The notes beneath the pieces are model-generated. The model was not told the DNA's origin. It saw nothing but the letters and a program-made list of their open reading frames with translations, and did no database searches. From NCBI GenBank assembly GCA_009926625.1, contig RFON01000014.1, positions 1 to 62,221 on the forward strand: a stretch of 62,221 nt of DNA, written 5' to 3'. Each line of letters opens with the position of its first letter. Position 1 is the stretch's first letter. The stretch comes from Planctomycetota bacterium (GTDB lineage Bacteria; Planctomycetota; Phycisphaerae; Phycisphaerales; SM1A02). Made by a program: the position numbers and the translations under genes. Positions 15,585 to 24,609 of this stretch are shown piece after piece.

Positions 15585-16941
15585 CAGCGGCCGGCTGTTC
15601 GGGGCGCACCTGCGTTGTGCCGCGCGATGCCCCGTCATTCCCCTGATACTTGCGTTCATACTTGTCCCGCAGCAGGGACTGGTGGCTCTCGAGTTGCACG
15701 GGGCTGCCATCGATCCACGCGGCGGTCACGGATGTCGTCACTTCGAATGGATCCGCGGAGTGGATGAGCAGGGTGGCACTGCGCCCCGCTGCGATTGTTC
15801 CGTAACGATCGGCGGCGCCAGACAACTCTGCGGGGACCCGCGTGATCGCCGCAAGTGCTTCCTCGCGAGGCATGCCAAACGCAGCCGCCATCGCCGCATG
15901 CTGAGCAATGTTGCGGTCATTGCTTGGCTCATCGCCACACGCGATCGCGACGCGAATGCCGCGAGCGACGAGCCGCGCGGGCAGCGTGTACGCCTCGTCG
16001 TACGGCTGATGCGCGAAACGCGGAAGTTGCAGCGTGCCGAGCACGATCACCGGAACCTGGTGCTGCACGAGGAGGTCCGCGACCGCCTCAGCACCCTGCC
16101 CGCCAACGATCACGGGCCGAAGGTTTCGTTGGCGAGCCCAGAGCACCGCAGACTCGATCTGTCCAGCGCTCGCAGCAGCGATGAGCAGCGGGCGTTCACC
16201 CGCAAGCACATCCGCGAGTCGATTGAATCGTGCATCCAACGGCAGCGATGGATCTGCGGTGCGCGCGCGGATCGCAGCGGCCGCATTGTCGAAGAAATCG
16301 TCGAAGCGGCGCAGCGCCTTCACGCGCTGCTTCTCCTGTTCCTTGGCGCTTGTACTGGCGTACCACGCGGGCGCAGGTTCTGTTGCCGGCCACTGGATGA
16401 AAGTGCCAGCGTCGGGGACGACGGTCATCTGTTCGTTCGTCCAACCGTTCAGGCGAACGAGACTGCTCTCTCCGCACACCTGACCACCTTGCGGGAAAAC
16501 CCACGCCAAGAGAACGCCGCCGAGTCGTGCGACGGGGAACAGGTTGCTGTCGGGGTTGACGGCGATCCATGCGCTGACCTCAGGGTGGAAGGGGCCAAAC
16601 TCGCTGGTGTCATCGGTCGCGCGCACAGCTTGCACTTCGATGAGCCCAAGTGTGGTGGCGCTTGAGATGAACGCGGGTGTGACATGCCGTCCTGTGCCAT
16701 CGATGCGCAGCGCATCCGCGGCGATGGGTTGCCCATCGATCGCAGTGGGTGTGCCTTGGCCAACCGAAACGACCTGATCGCCTTGCATCACGACGAACGC
16801 GTCCACCAGAGCAGCTTGGCCGGCAACGGCTGTGTGCACCGTGGCGTGCTCAATCACCGTCTGTCGCTGCGTGGCGGGAGGCGCAGGCAGCAAGGTGCTC
16901 TGCGCGATCGCGGCCGCGATGATCAAGGCGGTCGTGGTCAT
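15544..16941 (-). CDS. Secreted amidohydrolase-family protein
   Basis: A 465-residue protein with a short signal peptide (MTTTALIIAAAIAQS) and the layout of imidazolonepropionase-like amidohydrolases: an N-terminal beta segment (DAFVVMQGDQVVSVG), a barrel core, and the C-terminal AGRSATLLIHSADPFE strand. The usual metal-binding H-x-H after the first strand reads TPAFISSATTLG, so the binuclear metal site seems lost. It is coupled by an ATGA overlap to the 1083-residue amidohydrolase upstream, and the two were probably exported together. The true substrate is unknown. Enzymatic activity is doubtful. Confidence 0.75.
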   Translation of the reverse strand: MTTTALIIAAAIAQSTLLPAPPATQRQTVIEHATVHTAVAGQAALVDAFVVMQGDQVVSVGQGTPTAIDGQPIAADALRIDGTGRHVTPAFISSATTLGLIEVQAVRATDDTSEFGPFHPEVSAWIAVNPDSNLFPVARLGGVLLAWVFPQGGQVCGESSLVRLNGWTNEQMTVVPDAGTFIQWPATEPAPAWYASTSAKEQEKQRVKALRRFDDFFDNAAAAIRARTADPSLPLDARFNRLADVLAGERPLLIAAASAGQIESAVLWARQRNLRPVIVGGQGAEAVADLLVQHQVPVIVLGTLQLPRFAHQPYDEAYTLPARLVARGIRVAIACGDEPSNDRNIAQHAAMAAAFGMPREEALAAITRVPAELSGAADRYGTIAAGRSATLLIHSADPFEVTTSVTAAWIDGSPVQLESHQSLLRDKYERKYQGNDGASRGTTQVRPEQPAAVTAPAARPGVQSR

Positions 16942-19900
16942 GGCAGTGTCTCCAAGCAGCCGCAATCACCACGCGAGAAGATCGACTCGATCGGACGCCC
17001 GCTGCGCCATGAGCCAAGGATGAACGTCTCTCGCGCGTCGATCATGCGGTGGAGCAACCGCGATGGCGGCGTGACGGGCTGATCTGCGCTGTCCGCCTCT
17101 GCGCCTTCCGCGTCTCCACCACGACCACCGTCACGCGCGGCCCCGCGCGTCTTGCGTTCGGCCGCCATGGCCAACAGGAGGTCACGCCGCTCCTTCTCGC
17201 GCCTCGGCCGAAGCGCCAAGTCGGCCTCACGATCGAAGTGCATCGCGCCATCGATCCAAGTCTGCCGACAAATGCTCATCGGACTCAGCGGATCGCCCGA
17301 CCAGAGTGCGAGATCCGCGTCCTTGCCGACCTCGATGCTGCCCGTGCGTTCACCCAATCCGAGCTGACGCGCAGGGTGAATGGTCACGAAGCAGAGTGCC
17401 GTTGCAGGATCAAGTCCGCCGTACTTCACGGCCTTTGCTGCTTCGACATTGAGTCGGCGCGCCAGTTCATTCGAATCGGAGTTGAAGGACACTACGACAT
17501 CCTGGTCGTGCATGATTGCTCCAGCCCATGGAATCGCGTCCATCACTTCCATCTTGTATGCCCACCAATCGCTGAAGCAGGATGCGCCTGCACCGTGGTG
17601 CGCAATCGCATCGGCGACCTTGTAGCCCTCGAGGACATGCTGCAGCGTGCCTATCCGGAAACCGAACTCATCCGCGAGCCGCAGCAGCATGAGGATCTCG
17701 TCTTGTCTGTAGGAATGACAGTGAATGATGCGCTTGTGTTCGAGGATCTCGGCGAGCGTTTCGAGTTCGATGTCCTCGCGCACCGGCGCGAGCCGATCGC
17801 GCTCTGGGCGTGCTTGGAACGCAGCCTGCGCGGCGCGATACTCGCGAGCAGCCTGGAAGCGGTCGCGCAGGAATGCTTCGACCCCCATGCGGGTCTGGGG
17901 ATATCGACCGCGCGGCCGCACCACATTCTCGCCGAGCGCGAACTTGATCCCTGGCTTCGCGCCGCTGGCAGGCCACTGAGAAAGCGGCGAGCCCCACTTG
18001 AGCTTGACCACGCTGTTCTGTCCGCCGATCGGATTCGCGCTGCCGTGCAGTTGATTGACGCAGGTCACGCCACCTGCGAGTTGGCGATACCAGTTCACAT
18101 CATCGGGGTCGATCACATCGCCGATGCGTACCTCCGCGGTACACGCTTCCGTTGCCTCGTTCACGGACCCTTCCACGCCAGTATGGCTGTGGCAGTCGAT
18201 GATGCCCGGCGTGAGATGCATCCCGCGGCAGTCGATGGTGCGGGTATTCGCGGGTTGTTGGAGCCCTTGACCGACCGCCGCAATGCGCCCACCTTGGACG
18301 AGCACATCGCAGTCGCGGATGATTCCACTCGCTGTGCTTGTCCACACCATGGCGGACTTGAACAGCGCATCCTCCGCGTGCGGCGGAGCGGGCTGCCCGA
18401 AGTCGCCGAACGGAGTGGTGACAGCGAGAGATGGGCGCGGCGCAGGCCATCCATCTTCCTTCTCGCTGTCGTCGTTCCCATCGTCGACCTTCGGTGCAGT
18501 CGCCTTCGCTGCGTCCGTCTTCGCGGCATCGTCCGCAACTACCTCCGAGGCAAGCATCGTCAGGCGCTTGCCATCTTCGCACTCCGCCTCAAGCGTGATG
18601 GTGCGCCCATCGCTTCGGAAGTTGCAGCGCAGCACGCCCTGCAGCTCAAGCGCCTCGCCATCGAGAATGCACGAACCTTGCCGAGGCTGCAGCATCACTT
18701 GCCGACCACGGCACGCGCTGCTCTTCCCTCCATCTTGCATCGCAGTGACGGTGACGCTCTTCTTGCGTGAGTCGATCTCGAGCAGGCGGGTCTGCCCCGA
18801 AGGCAACGCGATCGATGCGCGTGCAGGTCCCGCGAACTCCCGCCCTGCGTCGCTGTCCGATCCGCCCGTCGTGTCGATGCGGCGACCAGCAACCCACACC
18901 TGCAGCACTCGGGACTTCGGTGCGAACGGCGATCCATCGCATACCGTCAGGTTCGCCGTCTTGCCCACTTCGATCGTGCCGAGCGTGTCATCGAGTCGAA
19001 GCAGCGCGGCAGGTTCCGTCGTGAGCGACGCGATCAGTTGCGGTTCGGTCAGTCCTGCGACCATCGCGTCGCGAACGCGCGCGGGAAAATCGCTGCGGCG
19101 TTCGAGTCGCGCCGTCGTCAACGACACGGGAACGCCAGCTGCGATGAGCCGCGACGGATTGGCGGGTGCGGTGGCCCACAGCGCAAGTTCGGTGAACGAA
19201 ACTCCCTCCGACTGGCGCTCGGATGGCACCTCGATTGCGGCGGGAAAGCGCAGCGGAACAACGGCGGACACCTTGTGTGCCGCAAACTCATCCAGATGGC
19301 GGAACTCCTGTCCGCTTGCAAGAACGACTGCTCCGACGCCACAGTCGCGGCTGACGGCGCACGCTCGGAGCGGTTCCAGCCAACTCGTGCAGTCGAAGAA
19401 AACGCGCCCGCCGTCGAGAGCCGGCGCCAGTGCATCGAGCGATGGTGAAGCGGCGGGAGGCACATTCAACTGCGGGTGGCGTTCCCATGCGTTGACACTC
19501 TCCTTGCGCCAGCGCGCATCGCGCAGCGTTTGTCGGATGAGGGCAACGACACCCATCGGCGACTGCGGGTAGACGCCAGCGCGGTCATCATCCGACCGAC
19601 CACCTGCCTCATCGCGTGAACGGTTCATGCCGACAAAGGGCCCAATGCCATCGCCGATCAGCCGTACGGCATCACGATCTTCACCAAGCAACGCAACGCA
19701 GCCACGACCGCGGAAGATGCCACTTCCTGGATAGAGCGCGGCGACCGTGAACCCGAGCGATCGCAGTTCGCGCTGCACTTCTTCGGAGGGCGGCGCAAGA
19801 TCCTGCGCGCGAATCTGCGGCGTGACATTGGGATTCCAGTGCGCAGCGGCTTCGCCGGCAGCGGTCTTTGCGGCCGCGGTGGAATCGATCACGAGGCACG

Positions 19901-20189
19901 GCTCGATGAATCCTGCGGTGACGGTCCAGGATCGTCCGTCGTGCACAGTCGCGCCGGCGGGGATCGGCGTGGAATCGCTCGGGCCGACCGCAACGATCTT
20001 GCCATCGCGCATGACGATCGTGCAGTCGGTCAGTTTTCGATGCGGCGTGATGAACGCCGTGGTGTGCGCTATCGCATCCCAGCGGATGTCGGCAGGGCGC
20101 ATGCCGTTGTCAGGTGGAAGTTGTGCGGTCGCCTGCATCGCGCAGACGAACGACGCTGCGAGCGCGCAGCGCAGGTTCATCTTTCTCAC
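16938..20189 (-). CDS. Large secreted protein with two amidohydrolase modules, the first degenerate
   Basis: A 1083-residue protein with a signal peptide (MNLRCALAASFVCAMQATAQ). Module 1 (about 35-450) has the amidohydrolase frame (DGKIVAVGPSD, TVTAGFIEP, IEVGKTANLTV) but the metal pair is replaced (GFIEPCLVID instead of G-x-I-D-x-H-x-H). A spacer of about 130 residues follows. Module 2 (about 600-1020) keeps the ligands: GIIDCHSHTG, IIHCHSYRQDE, LQHVLEGYK, SFNSDSNE, IEVGKDADLALW. Such proteins cleave cyclic amides or peptides, but the substrate is unknown. The GTG at 20189 has TACACT 9 bases before it; an ATG at 20180 (MNLR) is the alternative. The stop overlaps the next gene by 4 bases. Confidence 0.82.
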   Translation of the reverse strand: MRKMNLRCALAASFVCAMQATAQLPPDNGMRPADIRWDAIAHTTAFITPHRKLTDCTIVMRDGKIVAVGPSDSTPIPAGATVHDGRSWTVTAGFIEPCLVIDSTAAAKTAAGEAAAHWNPNVTPQIRAQDLAPPSEEVQRELRSLGFTVAALYPGSGIFRGRGCVALLGEDRDAVRLIGDGIGPFVGMNRSRDEAGGRSDDDRAGVYPQSPMGVVALIRQTLRDARWRKESVNAWERHPQLNVPPAASPSLDALAPALDGGRVFFDCTSWLEPLRACAVSRDCGVGAVVLASGQEFRHLDEFAAHKVSAVVPLRFPAAIEVPSERQSEGVSFTELALWATAPANPSRLIAAGVPVSLTTARLERRSDFPARVRDAMVAGLTEPQLIASLTTEPAALLRLDDTLGTIEVGKTANLTVCDGSPFAPKSRVLQVWVAGRRIDTTGGSDSDAGREFAGPARASIALPSGQTRLLEIDSRKKSVTVTAMQDGGKSSACRGRQVMLQPRQGSCILDGEALELQGVLRCNFRSDGRTITLEAECEDGKRLTMLASEVVADDAAKTDAAKATAPKVDDGNDDSEKEDGWPAPRPSLAVTTPFGDFGQPAPPHAEDALFKSAMVWTSTASGIIRDCDVLVQGGRIAAVGQGLQQPANTRTIDCRGMHLTPGIIDCHSHTGVEGSVNEATEACTAEVRIGDVIDPDDVNWYRQLAGGVTCVNQLHGSANPIGGQNSVVKLKWGSPLSQWPASGAKPGIKFALGENVVRPRGRYPQTRMGVEAFLRDRFQAAREYRAAQAAFQARPERDRLAPVREDIELETLAEILEHKRIIHCHSYRQDEILMLLRLADEFGFRIGTLQHVLEGYKVADAIAHHGAGASCFSDWWAYKMEVMDAIPWAGAIMHDQDVVVSFNSDSNELARRLNVEAAKAVKYGGLDPATALCFVTIHPARQLGLGERTGSIEVGKDADLALWSGDPLSPMSICRQTWIDGAMHFDREADLALRPRREKERRDLLLAMAAERKTRGAARDGGRGGDAEGAEADSADQPVTPPSRLLHRMIDARETFILGSWRSGRPIESIFSRGDCGCLETLP

Positions 20190-20198
20190 GGGAATGAG

Positions 20199-20204
20199 AG
20201 TGTA
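20199..20204 (-). promoter_or_regulatory. -10-like TACACT before the double amidohydrolase gene
   Basis: On the minus strand TACACT ends 9 bases before the GTG at 20189 and 18 bases before the ATG at 20180. No clear Shine-Dalgarno serves the GTG. Confidence 0.35.
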
Positions 20205-20265
20205 TGGACCGCGTTCGACAGGGTGGATGCCTGCCGACAGTCCGCGATCTCACGGTCAGCGGCGT

Positions 20266-20532
20266 TCAAGGCTCGCGGAGTTCACCAAGCATTTTCTCGA
20301 TGGCAGCGTTCAACCGCTCAGGTGTGTCGCACTTTCCCTCGGCGATCAGTTTCTTCATTTGAGCAATGCGGTCTGCGCGGACATCGGGCAGCGACTTGAT
20401 CGCTTCAACATGCTTCGCGACAGTGCCGTCTGCGAGTCGGTCAAGACTTGATGGAGTCGTCGTGACGGAATCGCTCGATGTGTCGGCGCGACCACCGATC
20501 CCTGCCTTGGGCGCCTGCGTTTGCTTGGACAT
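20266..20532 (-). CDS. FlgM-like anti-sigma factor protein
   Basis: An 88-residue protein with a disordered Ser/Thr-rich head and a C-terminal helical half reading VRADRIAQMKKLIAEGKCD then a final helix. This matches the sigma-28-binding half of FlgM (V-R-x-x-[RK]-[IV] ... I-x-x-G-x-Y/C). FlgM holds back FliA until the hook is finished. No flagellar gene lies nearby, so the partner is unknown. An AAGGAG lies 7 bases before the ATG. It diverges from the lipoprotein gene at 20705. Confidence 0.65.
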   Translation of the reverse strand: MSKQTQAPKAGIGGRADTSSDSVTTTPSSLDRLADGTVAKHVEAIKSLPDVRADRIAQMKKLIAEGKCDTPERLNAAIEKMLGELREP

Positions 20533-20689
20533 GACGCAACTCCTTCGACCGCCGCCTCAGGTCCATCTTCAGCATCGGCCCAACTGTTCCGCGACTTCCG
20601 TGTGGTGAGCCCGTGACGGACTCCAAGGTAATCATCGTCACTTCGCGCTCCAAGGGTTCAACAATTCAAAGATCGCCGCCGCGGCGAGT

Positions 20690-20695
20690 TATGAT
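20690..20695 (+). promoter_or_regulatory. -10-like TATGAT before the lipoprotein at 20705
   Basis: TATGAT lies 3 bases before a GTG (20699) and 9 bases before the ATG at 20705. There is no Shine-Dalgarno, so the mRNA would be leaderless or nearly so. Confidence 0.45.
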
Positions 20696-20704
20696 CCCGT
20701 GGCG

Positions 20705-21766
20705 ATGTCCATTTTCCCGGCACTTCGGACTGGACCTTTGACGATGGCATCACTGGCGTTGACCGTTGCAACCGCATTGTGGGGGGGCGGATGCGCCTCC
20801 ACGGGACCCAAGGACAAGACAAAGCCGAGCAAGGATCAGGATGCCGAGTCCCTCTCGCTCGATAGCGACATGGACCTGGACTCTCCGACAGCGACCAAGC
20901 CGGCGCCGAGCGCCGCGGCGGCCAAGGAGAGCCAGAAGTCGGAGGCAAAGGCAAGTTTCGCAATCCCTGGAAGCCCTGGCGGGGCGAGTGGATCTGCGGT
21001 GGACCGCCGAGGCGGACGAGCGGCGGGCGCTGCAGGCACCGCGGCGGCTGCCGCGCCGGACAAGACAGTGGTCAGCGACGACAAGGGAGGTCGATGGGGC
21101 GTTCTCCTCCTCAGCTTCACTGGTGACGAGCACTTGGAATCGGCAAAGGCTGCGTGCCGACAACTTAGGCAGCGCTACCCGCTCTTGAAGGATGCGTATG
21201 TGCGGGAGAAGTCCAACGGATCCGTGGTGCTTGTGGGGCGCTTCAATGCGCTCGAGGATCCCGCAGCCAAGCCGCTCGCCAAGCAAGTGCAAGCGCTGCA
21301 GGATGGAGGTGATCGACCATTCGCGCGCGCGTTCCTGACACGGGTCGAGCCTGCGAAGCGCGGGTCCAGCAGCGCACTCGAACTTCGGAAGCTGCGCGAG
21401 GAGAACCCGGATGTGCGCGAGTTGTATTCACTCGAGGTCGCGGTGTGGAGCGACTTCGGCTCGGGCGAGATCTCGCTTGACGAGATTCGTCGTCAAGCGG
21501 AAGCACACACGAAGCGGCTGCGCGCGCAGGGCTACCTCGCGTTCTACCAGCACGATGACGACAAGCGAATGAGCATGGTGACGGTTGGCGCGTTCGGCAA
21601 GGATGCGTATGACGCAAAGACGATGGTGTATTCCGACGAGGTCGAGGCGATCCGCAAGAACTTTCCGAAGTTGCTTGTCAATGGCGAGGAATTGCTTCGC
21701 CCAGTGATGCGCGGTTCGAAGGAGACGACCCCCGAGCGGCCCATCCTGATCCTGGTACCCAACTGA
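20705..21766 (+). CDS. Lipoprotein with two SPOR-like domains
   Basis: A 353-residue lipoprotein (lipobox ALWGGGC, Cys about 30) with an Asp/Ser/Ala/Lys linker to about residue 125. The folded part has two similar alpha-beta units: WGVLLLSFTGDEHLESAKAA ... SNGSVVLVGRFN ... and YSLEVAVWSDFGSGE ... MSMVTVGAFGKDAYDA. The pattern of strand, helix, strand and 'VGxFxxxxxA' resembles SPOR domains, which bind denuded peptidoglycan. The assignment is by pattern only. It is the first gene of a tight run: its TGA shares one base with the ATG of holB. Confidence 0.6.
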   Translation: MSIFPALRTGPLTMASLALTVATALWGGGCASTGPKDKTKPSKDQDAESLSLDSDMDLDSPTATKPAPSAAAAKESQKSEAKASFAIPGSPGGASGSAVDRRGGRAAGAAGTAAAAAPDKTVVSDDKGGRWGVLLLSFTGDEHLESAKAACRQLRQRYPLLKDAYVREKSNGSVVLVGRFNALEDPAAKPLAKQVQALQDGGDRPFARAFLTRVEPAKRGSSSALELRKLREENPDVRELYSLEVAVWSDFGSGEISLDEIRRQAEAHTKRLRAQGYLAFYQHDDDKRMSMVTVGAFGKDAYDAKTMVYSDEVEAIRKNFPKLLVNGEELLRPVMRGSKETTPERPILILVPN

Positions 21767-23019
21767 TGGCGACACGGCAGCCTGCGAAGAAAGGGACGCG
21801 ACCGCGCTCGGCGGAAGAGCCGCCACCCGCGGGTGGCGACGCGCTTGTCGCGGCGATGGCCGCTTCTGCAATCGGCGGTGGGATCGCCCGACCGCTCCTC
21901 GGCATGCAGCGGGTGTTCAGCACGCTTGGGTCGGCGTTGGCAACGGGTCACTGTCCACATGCGTGGATCTTTCACGGTCCAAGTGGGATCGGCAAATGCA
22001 CTGCGGCCATGCGCCTTGCAGCGTTGCTGGTCGATCCGCAGTCGACATCCGCTGAGCGCGCGACGTGTTCGCCGCTGACCGACTCGCACAGCGCCGATCT
22101 CCTTCGCGCGGGCACACATCCCGATGTGCACCTCATCCGTGCCGACCTTGCCGGATCAAGTGCGGACCGCGAACTCCGCGACCGCAAGCAGGTCAACATC
22201 CCGATTCAACTGCTTCGCGAACACATGATCGGTGGAACGAGCAGTTCGGGTGCGCCGATCGAGGGTCCCATCTTCAAGTCCAGCGTGCTGGGTGCAGGCA
22301 AGGTGTTCATCATCGATGAAGCGGAGCGGCTTGAAACGGATGGGCAGAATGTCCTGCTGAAGGTGTTGGAGGAGCCACCTCCAGGAACGGTCATCGTCCT
22401 TGTCACGAGCAGCCTGGATCGATTGCTGCCGACGATTCGATCGCGCTGTCAGTCGCTTGGGTTTTCGCCGCTTGGGTCCGAGCACATGAAGCAGTGGCTC
22501 GACATGAATCTCGGCGAAGTGACTGGGACCCACCGAGCGTTCATCGAGCAGTACGCCGCTGGATCGCCAGGTGCCGCCGTGACGGCCGTGGCGATGGAGT
22601 TGCAGGCACTGCACGCGAAGATCGTGCCCATGATGGATCGGCTGGAACGCGGGGAGTGCCCGCTCGAATTGTCGGATGTCATGAACGACTTTGCATCCGA
22701 GGCTGCGGAGGCGGCGGTGAAGGCCAATGAGAATGCGAGCAAGGAGGCGGCGAACAGACGCGCAGCCGGCGTCGTGTTTTCCGTGATCGGAGCGGAGGTC
22801 AGGCGTCGCATGCATGCGGCGAGGAGCCAGCCGAGCCGACTGCGCTACTGGGCGCGAGTGCCGATGGTGATAGCGGACACTGAGCGAATGCTGCAAGCCA
22901 ATGTCAATCAGAAGTTGGCGCTCGCGGAGTTCGTGGCAGCATGGGCCGCGATCGGTTCAGCGGCGGGATCCGAGACGGGAACGCGCGGCGCGGCGTCGGC
23001 TGGAGGTCAACGCGCGTGA
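21766..23019 (+). CDS. holB: DNA polymerase III delta-prime subunit-like clamp loader protein
   Basis: A 417-residue AAA+ protein. Walker A is GPSGIGKCT, followed by a long insert and the Walker B-like VFIIDEAERLE, then VLLKVLEEPPPGTVIVLVTS (clamp-loader sensor 1 region) and LLPTIRSRCQ, the SRC motif typical of delta-prime and gamma/tau. Length and single-copy context fit delta-prime, which loads the sliding clamp. The start shares a base with the previous stop (TGATG) and the stop overlaps the CYTH gene by 4 bases, so replication, nucleotide and ATP synthase genes are translationally linked here. Confidence 0.88.
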   Translation: MATRQPAKKGTRPRSAEEPPPAGGDALVAAMAASAIGGGIARPLLGMQRVFSTLGSALATGHCPHAWIFHGPSGIGKCTAAMRLAALLVDPQSTSAERATCSPLTDSHSADLLRAGTHPDVHLIRADLAGSSADRELRDRKQVNIPIQLLREHMIGGTSSSGAPIEGPIFKSSVLGAGKVFIIDEAERLETDGQNVLLKVLEEPPPGTVIVLVTSSLDRLLPTIRSRCQSLGFSPLGSEHMKQWLDMNLGEVTGTHRAFIEQYAAGSPGAAVTAVAMELQALHAKIVPMMDRLERGECPLELSDVMNDFASEAAEAAVKANENASKEAANRRAAGVVFSVIGAEVRRRMHAARSQPSRLRYWARVPMVIADTERMLQANVNQKLALAEFVAAWAAIGSAAGSETGTRGAASAGGQRA

Positions 23020-23513
23020 GCGGATCGCTCGAAGTGGAGCGTGTGTTTCTCCTGCGCTCGATGCCCGAAGTGACCGCAGCCGAATGCTGGCGGATTGAGC
23101 AGGGGTACCTCGAAGGCAGCGAGGGGGTTGGTGGACGCCTTCGTCGCACCACGAAGCCTGATGGGTCGTGCGTGCATCACCACACCCAGAAGCGCGGGGT
23201 TGGCCTCGTGCGGGTGGAGCACGAGGTGACGATCACCATGGACTTCTTTGATGCGCATTGGGCGCGGACGATCGGTCGGCGGATCAACAAGATTCGTCAC
23301 CGCGTGCCGTTTGATGGTTTGCTGTGGGAAATCGACCAATTCACGGATGTGCCGCTCGTGCTCGCGGAGGTGGAGTTGCCGAGTGAACACCACCCGCTGC
23401 GAATCCCAGCGTGGATGGAGCACCTGATTCGCCGGGAAGTGACGGAGGATGAGCGCTACCGCAATTTCATGTTGGCAGTCCACGGTCTGCCCGATGATGC
23501 GGCGCCCCGATAG
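23016..23513 (+). CDS. CYTH-domain (triphosphate tunnel) protein
   Basis: A 165-residue protein that begins SGSLEVERVFLL, a variant of the E-x-E-R/K-x-F-L signature that defines CYTH domains. Later strands carry further charged residues that point into the tunnel (RLRRTTKPDG, WEIDQFTD, LVLAEVELP). The family hydrolyses triphosphates such as tripolyphosphate or thiamine triphosphate, or cyclises ATP. The usual Lys after E-x-E is absent here (E-V-E-R-V), so activity is uncertain. The GTG at 23016 overlaps the holB stop. Confidence 0.75.
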   Translation: MSGSLEVERVFLLRSMPEVTAAECWRIEQGYLEGSEGVGGRLRRTTKPDGSCVHHHTQKRGVGLVRVEHEVTITMDFFDAHWARTIGRRINKIRHRVPFDGLLWEIDQFTDVPLVLAEVELPSEHHPLRIPAWMEHLIRREVTEDERYRNFMLAVHGLPDDAAPR

Positions 23514-23538
23514 ACTCCTGCGGTTGGGAATCTCCACC

Positions 23539-23952
23539 ATGACCATGTTCCAGTGCCAGATCGTGACCCCTTCGGAATCGGTCCTCGATGAAGAGGTCAA
23601 GTATGTGACCTTTCAGGCGTTTGACGGCCAGCGCGGCGTGATGCGCGGCGCGTCGCCATTCCTCGCCAAACTCGGAGGAGGGGAGTGCCGAATCGATGCG
23701 GCTTCGGGCACGAAACGCTATGTGCTCCATGGCGGCTTCGCGCAGATGAACGCCAACACGCTTGTGCTGCTTGCGGATGGTGCGGAAGATGTCGGAGCCA
23801 TCAAGCTCGATGAGGCCACGAAGCGAGTGACCGAAGCGGATGCCAAGGTGACCGCGCTGAACGACAGGCCGCTGCTGTTGGCGCAGCGCGAGAAGATCGA
23901 ATCGGAGCAGTCGCTGGCGCGCGCGCGCCTGGCGGCTGTGCGCCGGGCGTGA
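23539..23952 (+). CDS. atpC: F-type ATP synthase epsilon subunit
   Basis: A 137-residue protein with the epsilon N-terminal beta-sandwich (FQCQIVTPSESVLDEEVKYV, FDGQRGVMRGASPFLAKLGGG, YVLHGGFAQMNANTLVLL) and a C-terminal helical hairpin (LDEATKRVTEADAKV ... KIESEQSLARARLAAVRRA). Other ATP synthase genes are absent from this window, so atpC stands apart from the usual atp operon. It sits between the CYTH and scpB genes and overlaps scpB by 4 bases if the GTG at 23949 is used. The ATG at 23539 matches the family start; a second ATG lies two codons on. Confidence 0.88.
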   Translation: MTMFQCQIVTPSESVLDEEVKYVTFQAFDGQRGVMRGASPFLAKLGGGECRIDAASGTKRYVLHGGFAQMNANTLVLLADGAEDVGAIKLDEATKRVTEADAKVTALNDRPLLLAQREKIESEQSLARARLAAVRRA

Positions 23953-24560
23953 TCATGGCTGGATCAGGGAAGTCGGCGCAGGATGGAACCGCGCACGATC
24001 AGGCAGGGCCGTTGCCCGAGGTTCCATGTGCGGACCAGCCGCTCTCGCGCCGAATCGAGGCGCTTGTCTTCGCGGCGGACCGTCCGCTGCCCGACGGTCG
24101 CATCGCGGATTTGCTTGGCATTGCAGGGCAGGCGAAGGTGGGGGCTGCGATTCGCGAGGCGATCGACTCGCTGAACGCCAACTACGCAGCCGCAGCGAGT
24201 GCGTTCCGCATCGAGCAGGTCGCGGGAGGAAGGCAGGTACTGACGCAGCCAGTCTTCGCACCAGTTGTCGCGCGGCTCCGCGGCGAGCGACAGCAGGCGC
24301 GCCTCACCCAGCCAGCGATCGAAACGCTGGCCATCATCGCGTATCGCCAGCCGATCCAGCGCTCAGAGGTCGAGGCGATCCGCGGCGTGGCGTGTGGCGA
24401 GGTGCTGCGAGGTCTCCTCGAGCGTCGTTTGGTGCGAATCGCCGGGCGAGCCGAAGAACTCGGTCGGCCGATGCTCTACGGCACGACCAACGAGTTCCTG
24501 AAGGTGTTCGGACTTGGAAGCCTCGCAGACCTGCCGCAGTCTCGCGAACTCAAGGTCTGA
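23949..24560 (+). CDS. scpB: Segregation and condensation protein B
   Basis: A 203-residue protein with two winged-helix domains, as in the kleisin-binding partner of the SMC-ScpA condensin. Motifs: RRIEALVFAADRPL, a G-G-R-Q-V-L-x-T turn, and the highly conserved block LTQPAIETLAIIAYRQPIQR followed by SEVEAIRG. The end (RPMLYGTTNEFLKVFGLGSL) is also typical. scpA is not in the window. A GTG at 23949 overlaps the atpC stop; an ATG at 23955 is the alternative. It converges on the PEP-CTERM genes. Confidence 0.92.
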   Translation: MIMAGSGKSAQDGTAHDQAGPLPEVPCADQPLSRRIEALVFAADRPLPDGRIADLLGIAGQAKVGAAIREAIDSLNANYAAAASAFRIEQVAGGRQVLTQPVFAPVVARLRGERQQARLTQPAIETLAIIAYRQPIQRSEVEAIRGVACGEVLRGLLERRLVRIAGRAEELGRPMLYGTTNEFLKVFGLGSLADLPQSRELKV

Positions 24561-24609
24561 ACCGTCTGGGGGGGCTGCCCACGAAAACAATGTTCGACTG
24601 CGGATGCGG

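Noticed and set aside
17049-18770. 573-codon plus-strand open frame
   Set aside because: It is antisense to the double amidohydrolase gene, has no recognisable domain and reads as low-structure Arg/Ala/Leu. Long antisense frames are normal in GC-rich DNA.
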